From an uncultured Duncaniella sp. (lineage in GTDB: Bacteria > Bacteroidota > Bacteroidia > Bacteroidales > Muribaculaceae), in assembly GCA_910584825.1 (NCBI GenBank), contig CAJUCI010000011.1, forward strand, positions 15,190 through 79,189: a stretch of 64,000 nucleotides of DNA, in the 5' to 3' direction. Shown here one piece after another: positions 43,132 to 53,500 of the stretch. A program made the position numbers and the translations under genes. How positions within the stretch are numbered: the first letter of the stretch is position 1; each line of letters starts with the position of its first letter. A model generated the notes under the pieces. It did no database searches and was not told where the DNA came from. It saw only the letters and a program-made list of their open reading frames with translations.

Positions 43132-45093
43132 TTATTCGATGGTTACAGACACGATTTCGGGCGTAGCCTCATAAGGATTGAGGTTGCCGCTGTCATCGAG
43201 GGGCGACTCGACGAGACCGAGCTGGCTGACGCACACTGCGAGACAGCTGAGACCCTGGAATGTGAATGAGCCGCCTGTATTGGTGATGGATACGGTGGTG
43301 TCGCCGTTCTTGTTGACTGCGACAGCCTCGGGACCTTCATAGACTGACTCGGTGTTGGGCCACAGTCCGTTGCCGATATTGTGGCAGAGCACGGCCTTGG
43401 GAGTGGCACCCTCTTTCCATACAGCTCCGTTGATGCGGAAGGTGACCTTGATGGTCTTGTTCTTTTTCAGCACGAGCTTGCTGGGGTCGATGGGCCATGC
43501 CTTGTCGCCGCCCCACGGGTTGTAAAGCTCGATACGGTAAGAGCTGAGGTTGGCGTTGTCGATATATGCCTCAAGACCTGAGTTGTTGACCTCAAGGATA
43601 GTGGGGCCGGTAGGCTCGGCTGCGATGGGCTTGACCTTCATGTTGGCGCACAGATAGCGGTTGACTGCGCCGGTCTCGTCCTTGGCGGCGGGGACTCCGA
43701 TTACTAACTCGCCGTCATCAGGATTGCATGCGAGCACTGTGAACTCCTTGCCCGAAATCACATTGTGACCTGCGGTGAGGAGGGTGAAGGGCTGCTTGCC
43801 ATCGTAGATGAGACGGTTCTCCTCAAACTTGAAGACTCTCACATCGCCGTCAAGGTCAGTGCGATAGGCGGTGTATTCCGCATCGTTGTTATCCTCGTCC
43901 TTGTCAGTATAGCTGGTGAAGTTGAGGATGAAGTCATCGCTGTTTTCGAGCTCGGGGCATGCGGTTGAGCCATAGTTGTTTACCCATTCCCATGCGCCGA
44001 TGGTGTTGTCGCTGTTAGCCTTGGTGCCGTTCCACTCCATGAATCCGTAAGGACGGTCAGCGTCGAGCAGATAGTTGATGGAGTTGGCCACGTAGCGGGC
44101 GTCAGAGGTGACTACAGTGAAGAGGTCGGTGGTAAGGTTGTCAAACTTGGGCTGACGCACGGGCTGTGCGCCGAGTGCGGGGCCTGTCACGGGCCACTTG
44201 CCGTCCCAGCCCTTCTCTACGTAGCAGAATACGATGCGCTGGTCGCCGTTGCCGCCCTTGCCGTCGTTACGTACCACCTTGATGCCGAGCACATGCTCGT
44301 TGAGCTTGACAAGCTCGACATTCACGCGGTCCACAAGGTTGATGTCGTCAATGAGCCACTGCACGCCGGCAGGCATGGTGAGGGTCTTGCGGTCAGGGTC
44401 CATGACAAACGGGGCTGTCACACCGTTGACGGTGAGGTTGGCACCGTTTACGAGGTCGAATGTGAGCTCAGGGATTGCTGCCCATCGGTCAAGAGGGAGC
44501 ATCCAGTCAGGCTCACCGGCCTGCCACACCCAGTTGGGGTTGTTCACGCCATCTTCTTTATATGTGGGATAGTCAGCCTCGGTGTACTCCTTGCCGTCGG
44601 TAAACTTGTCCCAGCCCATAGGCGCACAGCAGAATGTCGATGCACCGAGGTCATAGTTGTTGTGGTCGAGTACCCATGTCTTGGATTGGTCAGTGCCACC
44701 TGTGAGATATGTCCACAGGGGGTCGGTGAGGAGGTCGCCGTTGGTGGTGTCAAGCGAGAAACGGTAAGGTTCGCCGTAGACCATGCCACCGCGGGTCATT
44801 ACGCCAAACTTGATTTCGTAATCACCTGCAAAGGGGATATTGGCCTCGGTCGAAGTCTTGCGCTCGATACCCTGCGGGTGAATCCAGCTGGTGATGTAGC
44901 CGTTGCCGAGAAGGCTGGTCATGACCACCTTGTTGGTGGCCTGGTCGACTGTTACTCTATATGCTTTTCCCTCCACGAGGTCGGCCGGAGTGAGGTCGGG
45001 CGCAGGAAGGACTTCATTCTCAGGCGTACAGGCTGTGACTGACATTATCATAGCCACCCCTGCGAGAAATGAATGAAAATACTTAGGTTTCAT
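43132..45093 (-). CDS. Surface lipoprotein, probable glycan-binding protein
   Basis: A 653-residue lipoprotein (lipobox VTAC, C22). An N-terminal Ig/PKD-like domain (about 45-130) is followed by a module with KTWVLDHNNYDLGAS and CCAPMGW that resembles the CRTWEID/WCWAPG module of the next gene. A C-terminal beta-rich part (about 510-653) follows. It directly follows susD (44-nt gap) and precedes the 865-residue lipoprotein (23-nt gap). A role in holding the polysaccharide at the SusCD port is inferred from context. No catalytic motif is visible. Confidence 0.75.
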   Translation of the reverse strand: MKPKYFHSFLAGVAMIMSVTACTPENEVLPAPDLTPADLVEGKAYRVTVDQATNKVVMTSLLGNGYITSWIHPQGIERKTSTEANIPFAGDYEIKFGVMTRGGMVYGEPYRFSLDTTNGDLLTDPLWTYLTGGTDQSKTWVLDHNNYDLGASTFCCAPMGWDKFTDGKEYTEADYPTYKEDGVNNPNWVWQAGEPDWMLPLDRWAAIPELTFDLVNGANLTVNGVTAPFVMDPDRKTLTMPAGVQWLIDDINLVDRVNVELVKLNEHVLGIKVVRNDGKGGNGDQRIVFCYVEKGWDGKWPVTGPALGAQPVRQPKFDNLTTDLFTVVTSDARYVANSINYLLDADRPYGFMEWNGTKANSDNTIGAWEWVNNYGSTACPELENSDDFILNFTSYTDKDEDNNDAEYTAYRTDLDGDVRVFKFEENRLIYDGKQPFTLLTAGHNVISGKEFTVLACNPDDGELVIGVPAAKDETGAVNRYLCANMKVKPIAAEPTGPTILEVNNSGLEAYIDNANLSSYRIELYNPWGGDKAWPIDPSKLVLKKNKTIKVTFRINGAVWKEGATPKAVLCHNIGNGLWPNTESVYEGPEAVAVNKNGDTTVSITNTGGSFTFQGLSCLAVCVSQLGLVESPLDDSGNLNPYEATPEIVSVTIE

Positions 45094-45137
45094 GTTTTCA
45101 GGAAATAATGGTAATTAAGACTGTGTGTTTATAAAGG

Positions 45138-46850
45138 TTAGTTCTTCCAACCGTCATTCTGTTTAAGCACACCGTTCGAGAGCACAATCTGGTCATTGGG
45201 AATCTGAGAGAGACCCTTGGTGGCGATAATCTTGCTGCGGTCATATGAGACACGGGCAGGAGTTCCGCCATTGTAGACCTGGCCTGCACCGGCTACTACG
45301 GCATTGGCCATCACGTCAACCCCCTGACGCAGGAGGTCCCAGTAGCGCACTCCCTCGAAGGCGAGTTCGCGGGCGCGTTCGGCCATAATGTTTTCCATAG
45401 TCACAGGTATGTCTGAGAGGCCGGCGCGCGAGCGCACATTGTGCATGTAGGTTGCAGCTTGGGGCGAGCCGAGTTCGGCCGCCATGAGAAGAACGTCAGC
45501 ATAGCGCATAATATTGTATGGCTGACAGTTATTTATCTGCATATCGCCTGCTCCGGTCGACATATTAGCATTTTTTATGACAAGGGTGCCGTTATCGTCC
45601 TGATAGAAGGCTATGGGTGAATACTTTTTAACAGTGTAGCCTGTGTATTCACGCCAGTCGTTGTATGACGGCTTGTAATTGGCATCGCTTGTGATACCCT
45701 CGCCTGTGATGTCGATTACGCCTGCGGTGCGGCGAGCGTCGCCTGAATCATAGATAGTGTTGATGAACGAGGGGATGACAGTACATGCACCCCAGCCACA
45801 GTAGTAGGGGACTACGCTCAGCGGGCTGCGCATACCCATCATCACCTGCCAGCGGTTACCGTCGGCCGAGCCGTCGGTGGCATACGATGCCATAGGTGTG
45901 AAGTTCATGCTCAGCACGACCTCCTTGTTGGCGTCGCCGGCATATGTGGATGCGGCTTCGTTCCATCCGGCCGATGTGGTATTGGCCACAAGCGATGATG
46001 CGGGCCAGAAATCCTTGTAGCTGCTCAGGAGCTCGTAACGGTCGCTCGAGATTACATCCTCGACGGCTGCGAGAGCTTCGGCCTTGGTGACATTGCCGAT
46101 TACGGCACCGTCTGCTGTAGTGAATCCTGGCTCCTTGCCGTAATAACCTGTATAAAAGAGGTACGCGCGGGCGAGGATTGACTCGGCAGCGTATTTCGAC
46201 ACGCGGCCAAACTCGGCGGTCTCAAGATTTGCATTGTCGGGGATGTTGGCTATGGCATAGCGCAGGTCTTCGAAGATTGCGGCATATACCTCGGCGGGGT
46301 CGGCCTGGGCGCGGTTCTCGTTTACAGGCTCGAGGAAGAGCGGAATGTTACCCCACAGGCGCACCATGTCAAAGTAAAGCAGTGCGCGCAGTGCGTGGCA
46401 CTCACCCATGTAGAGGGCACGCTTGGAGTCGGTTGACTTCCATTCGATTTGTCCCTCACGTGCTATGAGCTCGTTGCAGCGGTATACGCCCTGATAGTAC
46501 ATCTTCCAGTCCTGAGAATAAATCTGGAGGTCGGCGGGCGATTCGCTCTGGTCAAAGCGGTCAATCACCTGATAGTTGCGTCCGTCAGAGTTGCCGGTGC
46601 CGCCATAGCACTCGTCGCCCATGACGGTTGACGCTACATAGAATCCCACACCGGGTGCAGTGGAGGTCTGACGCCATCCGTTGTAGCACCCGATGAGTGC
46701 GCGCCAGGCGTCGGCCTCGGTCTTGTAGAAGTTTTGGGTGTTGGAGTTGATTTTGGAATCAACGTCCAGGAAGCTGTCAGAGCATGACACGGCAAACAGT
46801 GATGCTGAGGCCAGGCCGACGGCAAGTATATTTGATTTAAGTCTTTTCAT
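45138..46850 (-). CDS. SusD/RagB-family glycan-binding lipoprotein
   Basis: A 570-residue lipoprotein (lipobox AVSC, C23) with the full-length SusD fold: helical TPR units (GECHALRALLYFDMVRLWGN), the loop-rich ligand face and a C-terminal helix-rich end (MAERARELAFEGVRYWDLLRQG). The frame opens at a TTG (46862), but the ATG at 46850 gives a proper lipoprotein signal. It pairs with the SusC transporter 61 nt upstream and is the likely SGBP-A of the locus. Confidence 0.95.
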   Translation of the reverse strand: MKRLKSNILAVGLASASLFAVSCSDSFLDVDSKINSNTQNFYKTEADAWRALIGCYNGWRQTSTAPGVGFYVASTVMGDECYGGTGNSDGRNYQVIDRFDQSESPADLQIYSQDWKMYYQGVYRCNELIAREGQIEWKSTDSKRALYMGECHALRALLYFDMVRLWGNIPLFLEPVNENRAQADPAEVYAAIFEDLRYAIANIPDNANLETAEFGRVSKYAAESILARAYLFYTGYYGKEPGFTTADGAVIGNVTKAEALAAVEDVISSDRYELLSSYKDFWPASSLVANTTSAGWNEAASTYAGDANKEVVLSMNFTPMASYATDGSADGNRWQVMMGMRSPLSVVPYYCGWGACTVIPSFINTIYDSGDARRTAGVIDITGEGITSDANYKPSYNDWREYTGYTVKKYSPIAFYQDDNGTLVIKNANMSTGAGDMQINNCQPYNIMRYADVLLMAAELGSPQAATYMHNVRSRAGLSDIPVTMENIMAERARELAFEGVRYWDLLRQGVDVMANAVVAGAGQVYNGGTPARVSYDRSKIIATKGLSQIPNDQIVLSNGVLKQNDGWKN

Positions 46851-46911
46851 GTTGTCAATCAACTGTTTTGAGATTGAGAATTGCTAATTGCTAATCGGTG
46901 GAAATCACTAA

Positions 46912-49900
46912 TTAGAATGAGAGGTTTACACCGAAGAGGAATGTGCGGGGACGCGGGTAGTAACCGAGGTCTACGCCTGACACCCATGACTGGGTTCCGT
47001 AGCCGATTTCGGGGTCCATACCGTCATAGTCGGTGAAGGTGGCAAGATTCTGCACCTGGAAGTAGAGGCGGGCCTGTGAGCACCAGCTCTGATTCATCAG
47101 AGGCGCGAAGTTGTAGCCGAAGGTGAGGTTGCTCAGTCGCAGATAGTCACCGTCCTGAACGAAGAGGTCAGAGAACTGCCAGTTGATGTTCTGGTTGGTC
47201 ACGCGGGGAATCTTGTTGGATGTGCCCTCGCCTGTCCAGCGGCCGAGGATGCGGGTGGTGTAGTTGGCCTGCTGGCTGTCCCAGCTGCGGTAGCTTTGTA
47301 CAATCTTCTGGCCTACGGCACCTGTGGCTACGAGGCCGAGGTCAAAGTTCTTCCAGTAGAGATTGATGTTGAAGCCGAAGGTGAATTTGGGCATACCGTT
47401 GCCGAGGTTTACCTTGTCGTCGTCGTTGATGACGCCGTCACGGTTTACGTCGACAAACTTGACGTCGCCCGGCTGTACATTGTCCTGAAGCACGCCGTTG
47501 CCTGCCTGAAGCCACTGGTTGATTTCCTGCTGGTTCTGGAAGATACCGGCAGTCTTGAAGCCCCAGAAGTAGCCGATGGGTTGGCCGTTCTGAGCGCGGT
47601 AGAATTCGGGCGTGTTGTTGTAGAGCTCGTTGGTATTGCCGTGGATGATACCGTCCTGGTTGGGGATTGAGCCGACTTTGTTCTTGTTCCAGGCTCCGTT
47701 TACGCCTACGCTGTAGGAGAAGTCGCGGCCGATAACGTCGTTCCATGTGACGCTGAACTCGACACCCGTGTTCTTGACGTTACCGCCGTTGATGAAGGGC
47801 GCGCCTGTACCTGCGGTGGCAAGAATAGGAGCTACTACGAGCCAGTCCTTGGTGTTCTTGAGATAGAAGTCGAAGTTTACGGCAAGACGGCTGTTGAAGA
47901 GTCGTGCGTCAAAGCCGAAGTCGGTCTGCTCTGAGGTCTCCCATGTCAGGTCCTCGTTGCCGAGACGCTCGGGATATGCACCCCAGTTGTTGGCCCATGT
48001 CGAGTTATATTCGCCATTGTACACGCCGTTGGGGCCGAGATACTGTCCGAAGAAGTAGTTGGCATACTGGTTCTTGATGGGCGAGAGATACTGGTAGTTG
48101 TCGATATTCTGGTTACCTACGCGGCCCCAGCTTGCACGGATTTTGAGGAAGTCGAGCCATGAGCGGGTTGACTCCATAAATTTTTCGTTGGAGATGTTCC
48201 AGCCGGCCGATACTGAGGGGAATGTGCCGAAGCGGTGACCCTTGGCAAAGCGTGACGAGCCGTCGCGGCGCACGGTGAGGTTAATCATGTATTTTTCCTG
48301 CCAGTTCCATCCGAGACGGGCGAAGTAGCTGACCGAACGGCTCTTGTCGTGGGGCCAGCCTGCGGCGTTGAGGCCGTCGGCGGTCGATGCGGCGGTGCCG
48401 TTGCTTATCCATGCGTGGCTCCAGTCGTCAAAGCCTTCCTTGAGGTGACCCTGCTTGGCTTCGAGGTATGAACCGCTGTAGCGGTAGCTCTCCATACCGA
48501 TAAGGGCGTTGAAGTGGTGCTCCTTGATGTCCCAGTCATAAGTGGCAGTGTTGGTCCAGGTAAGACCGAGCGAATGGGTGCTGTTCTGGCTTACTTTGGT
48601 GTAGCTGTGCGAGGTGTCGGTAGACGTGAACTGGAATACAGGCTCGAATCCGCGGTTTTCCTCCGAGCCATAGACAGCTCCGAAGACGGTGCGGATTTTG
48701 AGGTTCTTGATAGGCTCGACCTGAGCGTAGACGTTGCCTGAGAATGTGCCGTTCTTCTTGGCGTTCTTGAGGAGCATCATGTTGCCGTAGGGGTTGCCGT
48801 CGCCCTTGTTCCAGTCAGAGTTGACTGTGGAGTTGTACTCGCCGTCTGCATTATATATAGGTGCGAGGGGTGAGGTGTAGAATGCTCCGCGGAGGGTGTT
48901 GTTATACTGGTTGCCCACACCGATGCCGGTTGACTTGGTGTAGACGAAGCTGGCCTGCTCGCCGAGGGTGATGATGCCGTCAAAGAGCTTGTGGTCAGAG
49001 TTGATACGGAAGTTGTAGCGCGAATAGTCAGAAGCGTCTTTGCCGCCTACGATACCTTCCTGATTGAGGTAGCCGAGCGACATGGCATAGGTGCTGTTGG
49101 CCGAACCGCCTGTCACACCGATGGTGTAGCTTTGGGTAGCGGCGTTGTCCTCAAACATGGCGTCCATCCAGTCGGTGTCATAAACGCTCACGGGATTGCC
49201 GTTTTCATCGCGACGCCAGATGCTTGAGATTGATGACCAGTCGTAGGGTGCGAGACCGCTGTTGATTTGCTGCTCGTCCATGATGGTCATGTACTCCTGG
49301 GCGTTGAGCATATGGGCCTTGCGGGGAGCTGACTGCCAGCCGAAGTATCCGTCAAATGTGATTTTTGCCTTGCCCTCGCGGCCCTGACGGGTGGTGATGA
49401 GCACAACGCCGTTGGCAGCCTGCGCACCGTAGATGGCGGCTGAGGCGGCATCCTTGAGCACGTCGATGCTCTCGATGTCGGCGGGGTTGAGGGTCGAGAT
49501 GTCACCGCCGATACCGTCGATGAGGTAGAGGGGCGATGAGTTGCCGGTGGTGCCGAGACCGCGGATGGTCACCTTCATGCCTGAGCCGGGCTGGCCTGAC
49601 TCTGAGGCGATGTTCACACCGGGCAGCTGGCCCTGCATGGCCTGGAGGGGCGAGGTGGTGTTCATCTTGGCGATGTCGTCGCCTTTGATTTGGGCGGTCG
49701 CGCCGGTGACGAGTTTCTTTTTCTGAGTGCCGTAACCTACCACCACTACTTCGTCGAGCACCTCGGCGTTGTCGAGGAGTGCCACGTCGATGGTCTCGGA
49801 GTTGGCGATGATTTCGCGGGTCTGGCAGCCTACGTATGAGAATACGAGGGTTGCGCCCTGCTCGACCTTGATTGAGTAGTTACCGTCGATGTCGGTGGCG

Positions 49901-50094
49901 GTGCCCTGTGATGTGCCCTTGACGAGTACGCTTACGCCGATGAGCGGTTCGCCGTCAGAAGCCTGGGTTACCGTACCTGACACGGTGATAGGAGCTGCCG
50001 ATGCCACGCTGATTCCCGCAAAGAGGAAGAGCGCAATCATGGCTACTCGGAATAGGCGCATTGACTTGCGCCGTTCCATGCATTTGTTTCCCAT
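46912..50094 (-). CDS. SusC/RagA TonB-dependent transporter
   Basis: A 1060-residue outer-membrane transporter. A long signal peptide (about 1-33, ending SVASAAP) precedes a carboxypeptidase-regulatory-like domain (about 34-120), TonB box and plug (from about 115, DEVVVVGYGTQKKK) and a beta-barrel that ends FLFGVNLSF. Unlike the SusC at 1887 it has no STN domain, which fits control by the HTCS encoded divergently rather than by FecR. It would import xyloglucan oligosaccharides released by the GH5 enzyme. Its mRNA leader is about 155 nt. Confidence 0.96.
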   Translation of the reverse strand: MGNKCMERRKSMRLFRVAMIALFLFAGISVASAAPITVSGTVTQASDGEPLIGVSVLVKGTSQGTATDIDGNYSIKVEQGATLVFSYVGCQTREIIANSETIDVALLDNAEVLDEVVVVGYGTQKKKLVTGATAQIKGDDIAKMNTTSPLQAMQGQLPGVNIASESGQPGSGMKVTIRGLGTTGNSSPLYLIDGIGGDISTLNPADIESIDVLKDAASAAIYGAQAANGVVLITTRQGREGKAKITFDGYFGWQSAPRKAHMLNAQEYMTIMDEQQINSGLAPYDWSSISSIWRRDENGNPVSVYDTDWMDAMFEDNAATQSYTIGVTGGSANSTYAMSLGYLNQEGIVGGKDASDYSRYNFRINSDHKLFDGIITLGEQASFVYTKSTGIGVGNQYNNTLRGAFYTSPLAPIYNADGEYNSTVNSDWNKGDGNPYGNMMLLKNAKKNGTFSGNVYAQVEPIKNLKIRTVFGAVYGSEENRGFEPVFQFTSTDTSHSYTKVSQNSTHSLGLTWTNTATYDWDIKEHHFNALIGMESYRYSGSYLEAKQGHLKEGFDDWSHAWISNGTAASTADGLNAAGWPHDKSRSVSYFARLGWNWQEKYMINLTVRRDGSSRFAKGHRFGTFPSVSAGWNISNEKFMESTRSWLDFLKIRASWGRVGNQNIDNYQYLSPIKNQYANYFFGQYLGPNGVYNGEYNSTWANNWGAYPERLGNEDLTWETSEQTDFGFDARLFNSRLAVNFDFYLKNTKDWLVVAPILATAGTGAPFINGGNVKNTGVEFSVTWNDVIGRDFSYSVGVNGAWNKNKVGSIPNQDGIIHGNTNELYNNTPEFYRAQNGQPIGYFWGFKTAGIFQNQQEINQWLQAGNGVLQDNVQPGDVKFVDVNRDGVINDDDKVNLGNGMPKFTFGFNINLYWKNFDLGLVATGAVGQKIVQSYRSWDSQQANYTTRILGRWTGEGTSNKIPRVTNQNINWQFSDLFVQDGDYLRLSNLTFGYNFAPLMNQSWCSQARLYFQVQNLATFTDYDGMDPEIGYGTQSWVSGVDLGYYPRPRTFLFGVNLSF

Positions 50095-50257
50095 TGATTT
50101 GAATAGTTTAGATTGTAAAATTTTTAAGATTTCGTTTTTTCATGTGAGGTTTTGAGGCATGAGATTGCGTGCATCTCATCTCGTTAGATTCAGTCAGATG
50201 TAATCAATATTTCGATAGGATATCGGATTTAGGCGTTGTTAACTAAAATTATCAAGG

Positions 50258-50288
50258 CAAATGTAAAGATACGTTTCGTAATTGCAAA
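50258..50288 (-). promoter_or_regulatory. Promoter of the susC operon
   Basis: On the complement TTTG (50285-50288), a 19-nt spacer and TACATTTG (50258-50265) match the Bacteroidota consensus exactly. The leader to the ATG at 50094 is about 155 nt and contains a small ATGAGAT/ATCTCAT hairpin (50159-50179). The HTCS binding site should lie just upstream (50290-50440), but I see no strong repeat there. Confidence 0.85.
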
Positions 50289-50447
50289 ATATCTTTAGTA
50301 ATATAAGAGGTGTCGTTGGTTTCCGCCGTGTGTATGTTTTGTTATATTTTATCGTCTCGTTTGTTTCAGAGCGAGGATGTAATAGCTTGAAAATTATAGG
50401 AATATCCAATTGTTAAAATTCTCGTCAGAGCGGTTGTCGCGTTAACA

Positions 50448-50479
50448 TTTGGAAATCTGACGGATTTTGATTTACTTTG
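50448..50479 (+). promoter_or_regulatory. Probable promoter of the HTCS gene
   Basis: TTTG (50448-50451), a 20-nt spacer and TTACTTTG (50472-50479, one base off TAnnTTTG) precede the ATG at 50568 by about 88 nt. Confidence 0.5.
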
Positions 50480-50567
50480 TGGTTAACAAACCGGCACATT
50501 GAAGCTATTTACCTCTTAACATATACCTGTAATCATAAGGACCTCTTATTTGCGGTCCGTCTCTACC

Positions 50568-53500
50568 ATGATGCGAGCTATTTTCTATATCCTGGCTGTA
50601 TTGTCGGCCCTTGTGGCGCAGGCAATCCCCTTGGAGCAGCTGGCCTCCGTGAGCGGCATGACAAACAACAAAATCAATGTCATCCATCGCGGGAGCGACG
50701 GCTTCATGTGGTTTGGCACCGTGGCCGGCCTCTGCCGGTATGACGGCTATGACCACGACCTGTATTATATCAATGAGAGCGGCCAAATCCCCGAGGGTGA
50801 GAATGACATCGACGACATTGCCGAAGATGCCGAGGGGCGGCTGTGGCTCAGCTCGCACAAGGTCTATTATATCTATAATCCTGTCACTGACCGTATTGAG
50901 CATTCAGCTGATTCGCTGCTCCGGGCCTGTGGGGTCGAGGGGCGAGCACGTGCGGTGAAGATTGACAGCCACAAGGGGCTGTGGGTGTATGCCGAGGACC
51001 CCGACGGGGTGTATCACCTCGAGGCAGGGCGTGACAAGGCACGCAGGGTCGAGTCGGCTGACGGTCAGACCTTCCCGGCCGCCGAGGTGTCGGATTTCGC
51101 CGAGACCCCTTACGGGATGGCGGCTGTGACGGTGCGTGGTGACATTTGGCTGATTGACCCTTCGACCCGTCGTGTCACCGAGCATATCGGAGGTATCGCA
51201 AATGATACTAAAGGCGGGCCTGACATGGTGTACACAACGATGTATGACCGCGATGGGCTCCTTTGGGTCTATAACACCGAGCGGCTGTGGGTACTCGACC
51301 GCCCCCACAGGCAGTGGGTGTCAGACCGTCTGCCGTCGGGCGGACGTGACATGGTGGTAAAGGTCGTGGTTCAGGACAATCAGGGACGCGTCTGGGTGGG
51401 CCGTGACCATCACGGTCTCGAGCTTGCCACTAAGCGGTCAGGCCGTATTGTGTTCACCGAGATGCTTGACGGCGTGGATTTCCCCGAGACCTGCTCGGTC
51501 ACATCGGTGTGCGATGACGGCAGCGGCACGCTGTGGGTCGGCACGTTCAAGCGCGGAGTCTTCTATCACAATGACACGATGCGCAAGTTCTCGCTTGCCA
51601 AGGGCAGTGACGTCAACTGCCTGTTGCCGAGGGCCGATGGCCGCGTATGGGTCGGCACAGACGGTCGTGGCATCGGGGTCTTTGACCCTGCTACCGAGGC
51701 GATTTCCTATGTCGGCTCTGACGGTGACAACGACAGCCGTGTGGCCGTTACATCGATGCTCGAGATGGATGACGGCACGCTTTATGTCGGACGTTTCTCG
51801 CGCGGACTTCAGCGCATGCGCGGCGGCCGCATTGAACGGGTGGTCACGGGCACACCCCTTGACTCCACCTACACCTGGGCAATCACTCGTGGTGAGAACA
51901 ATGACATATGGTTAGGCACTCTTGATGCGGGATTGTTCCGTTACGACACTTCGACAGGTGCTGTCACCGAATACAATACGGCCAACGCTCATATGCCTTC
52001 TGACTGCGTGATTTCGCTGGCCACCGCTTCTGACGGCACGCTTTACATCGGCACAGCCTACGGTGTGGGTCTGATAGAGCGGGGCAAGCATGATGTGACC
52101 TTTCTCGAAGGGATTGACCCGGGCACGGTGATGGACCTGCTTGTTGATTCGCGAGGTCTGCTTTGGGTGGCGTCGCACAGGGGCATCAAGGTCTATGACC
52201 CACATTATGGGCGCATGCACGATATTCCTTTCCGTCAGACCAAGGGCGCATCATATGTGATTGGTATTGAGGAGGACAAGGGTGGGGCGATATGGGCCAC
52301 CGAGGGCGGACGGCTCATAAACCTGAATGTTGAATATGATGCCTCGACCGGCAAACTTGTCACCTCTGACCGCAGCTACGACCACCGTGACGGACTCCAG
52401 AACAGTGATTTCAACCAGCGTTCGTTTGCCATGCTCCCTTCGGGCGAGATGCTCGTGGGCGGGCTCTACGGCATAAACCGTTTCACCCCGGCCCGCATCA
52501 GGCTTAATAGCATGGCCCCGCGCGTGATGTTTACCTCGCTCCGCATCGACGGCAAGAATGTCAGCCCCGGCGAGGATGTGAAGGGGCGCACTGTGCTCGA
52601 GGGCGCGCTCAATCACTCGCGACGTGTTGACCTCAGCCCCGGTGTGCGCGACTTCACAGTCAGCTTTGCCACCGACAACTATGTCCTGCCCGAGAAGACC
52701 GTGTATATGTATATGTTACAGGGTTTTAACGACACTTGGCTCACAACCGAGCCGGGAGTCAACCATGTCACATACACCAATCTTTCGCCCGGCAGCTATA
52801 AGCTCCTCGTCAAGGCCGTCAACAATGACGGATTTGAGAGTGACGAGGCGTCTACCCTTGACATCGTGGTTCACGAGCCTTTCTATTGGACCGTCTGGGC
52901 CCGCATCATATATCTCATTTTGCTCCTTGCCGGCATCTACGGCATCTATCTGCTCGTCAGAAGGCGTGAGCGCAAGCGGTTCAATGAGCGCAGACGTGCC
53001 GACGCGCTCAAGAAGGAGGAGGAGCTTAATCAGATGAAATTCCGCTTCATAACTAATGTCAGCCACGATTTGCGCACCCCGCTCACCCTGATTATGTCAC
53101 CCCTCGACGCGATGATAAAGGAGGGTGGAGACGAGCGGCGCATGAAACGGCTCGGGCTGATGCGAAAGAATGCCGACCAGCTCCTCGGCATGGTCAATCA
53201 GCTTCTCGACTTCCGTAAGAGCGAGGTGTCGGGGCTGACGCTCAAGGCCAATGACGGCGAGCTCGTATCGTTCCTGGAGAATGTGTGCAGCTCGTTCGGC
53301 GGGTTTTCGGGCGGCAAGGGCATCCGTTTCAAGTTCGCACCCGAGGTCAAGCGCGTGTACATGCGTTTTGACGAGGAGAAGATGTACAAGGTGATGATGA
53401 ATCTCGTGAGCAACGCCTACAAGTTCACTCCGGCCGACGGCAGTGTCACTGTCGGGGTACGCCTTGCGGGTGATGACCGCGTGGTCATCTCGGTGGCTGA

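Noticed and set aside
50095..50567. Riboswitch or small ORF in the susC-HTCS intergenic region
   Set aside because: I find only promoter boxes and a 7-bp leader hairpin; open frames there are 14 codons or less with no supporting signal.
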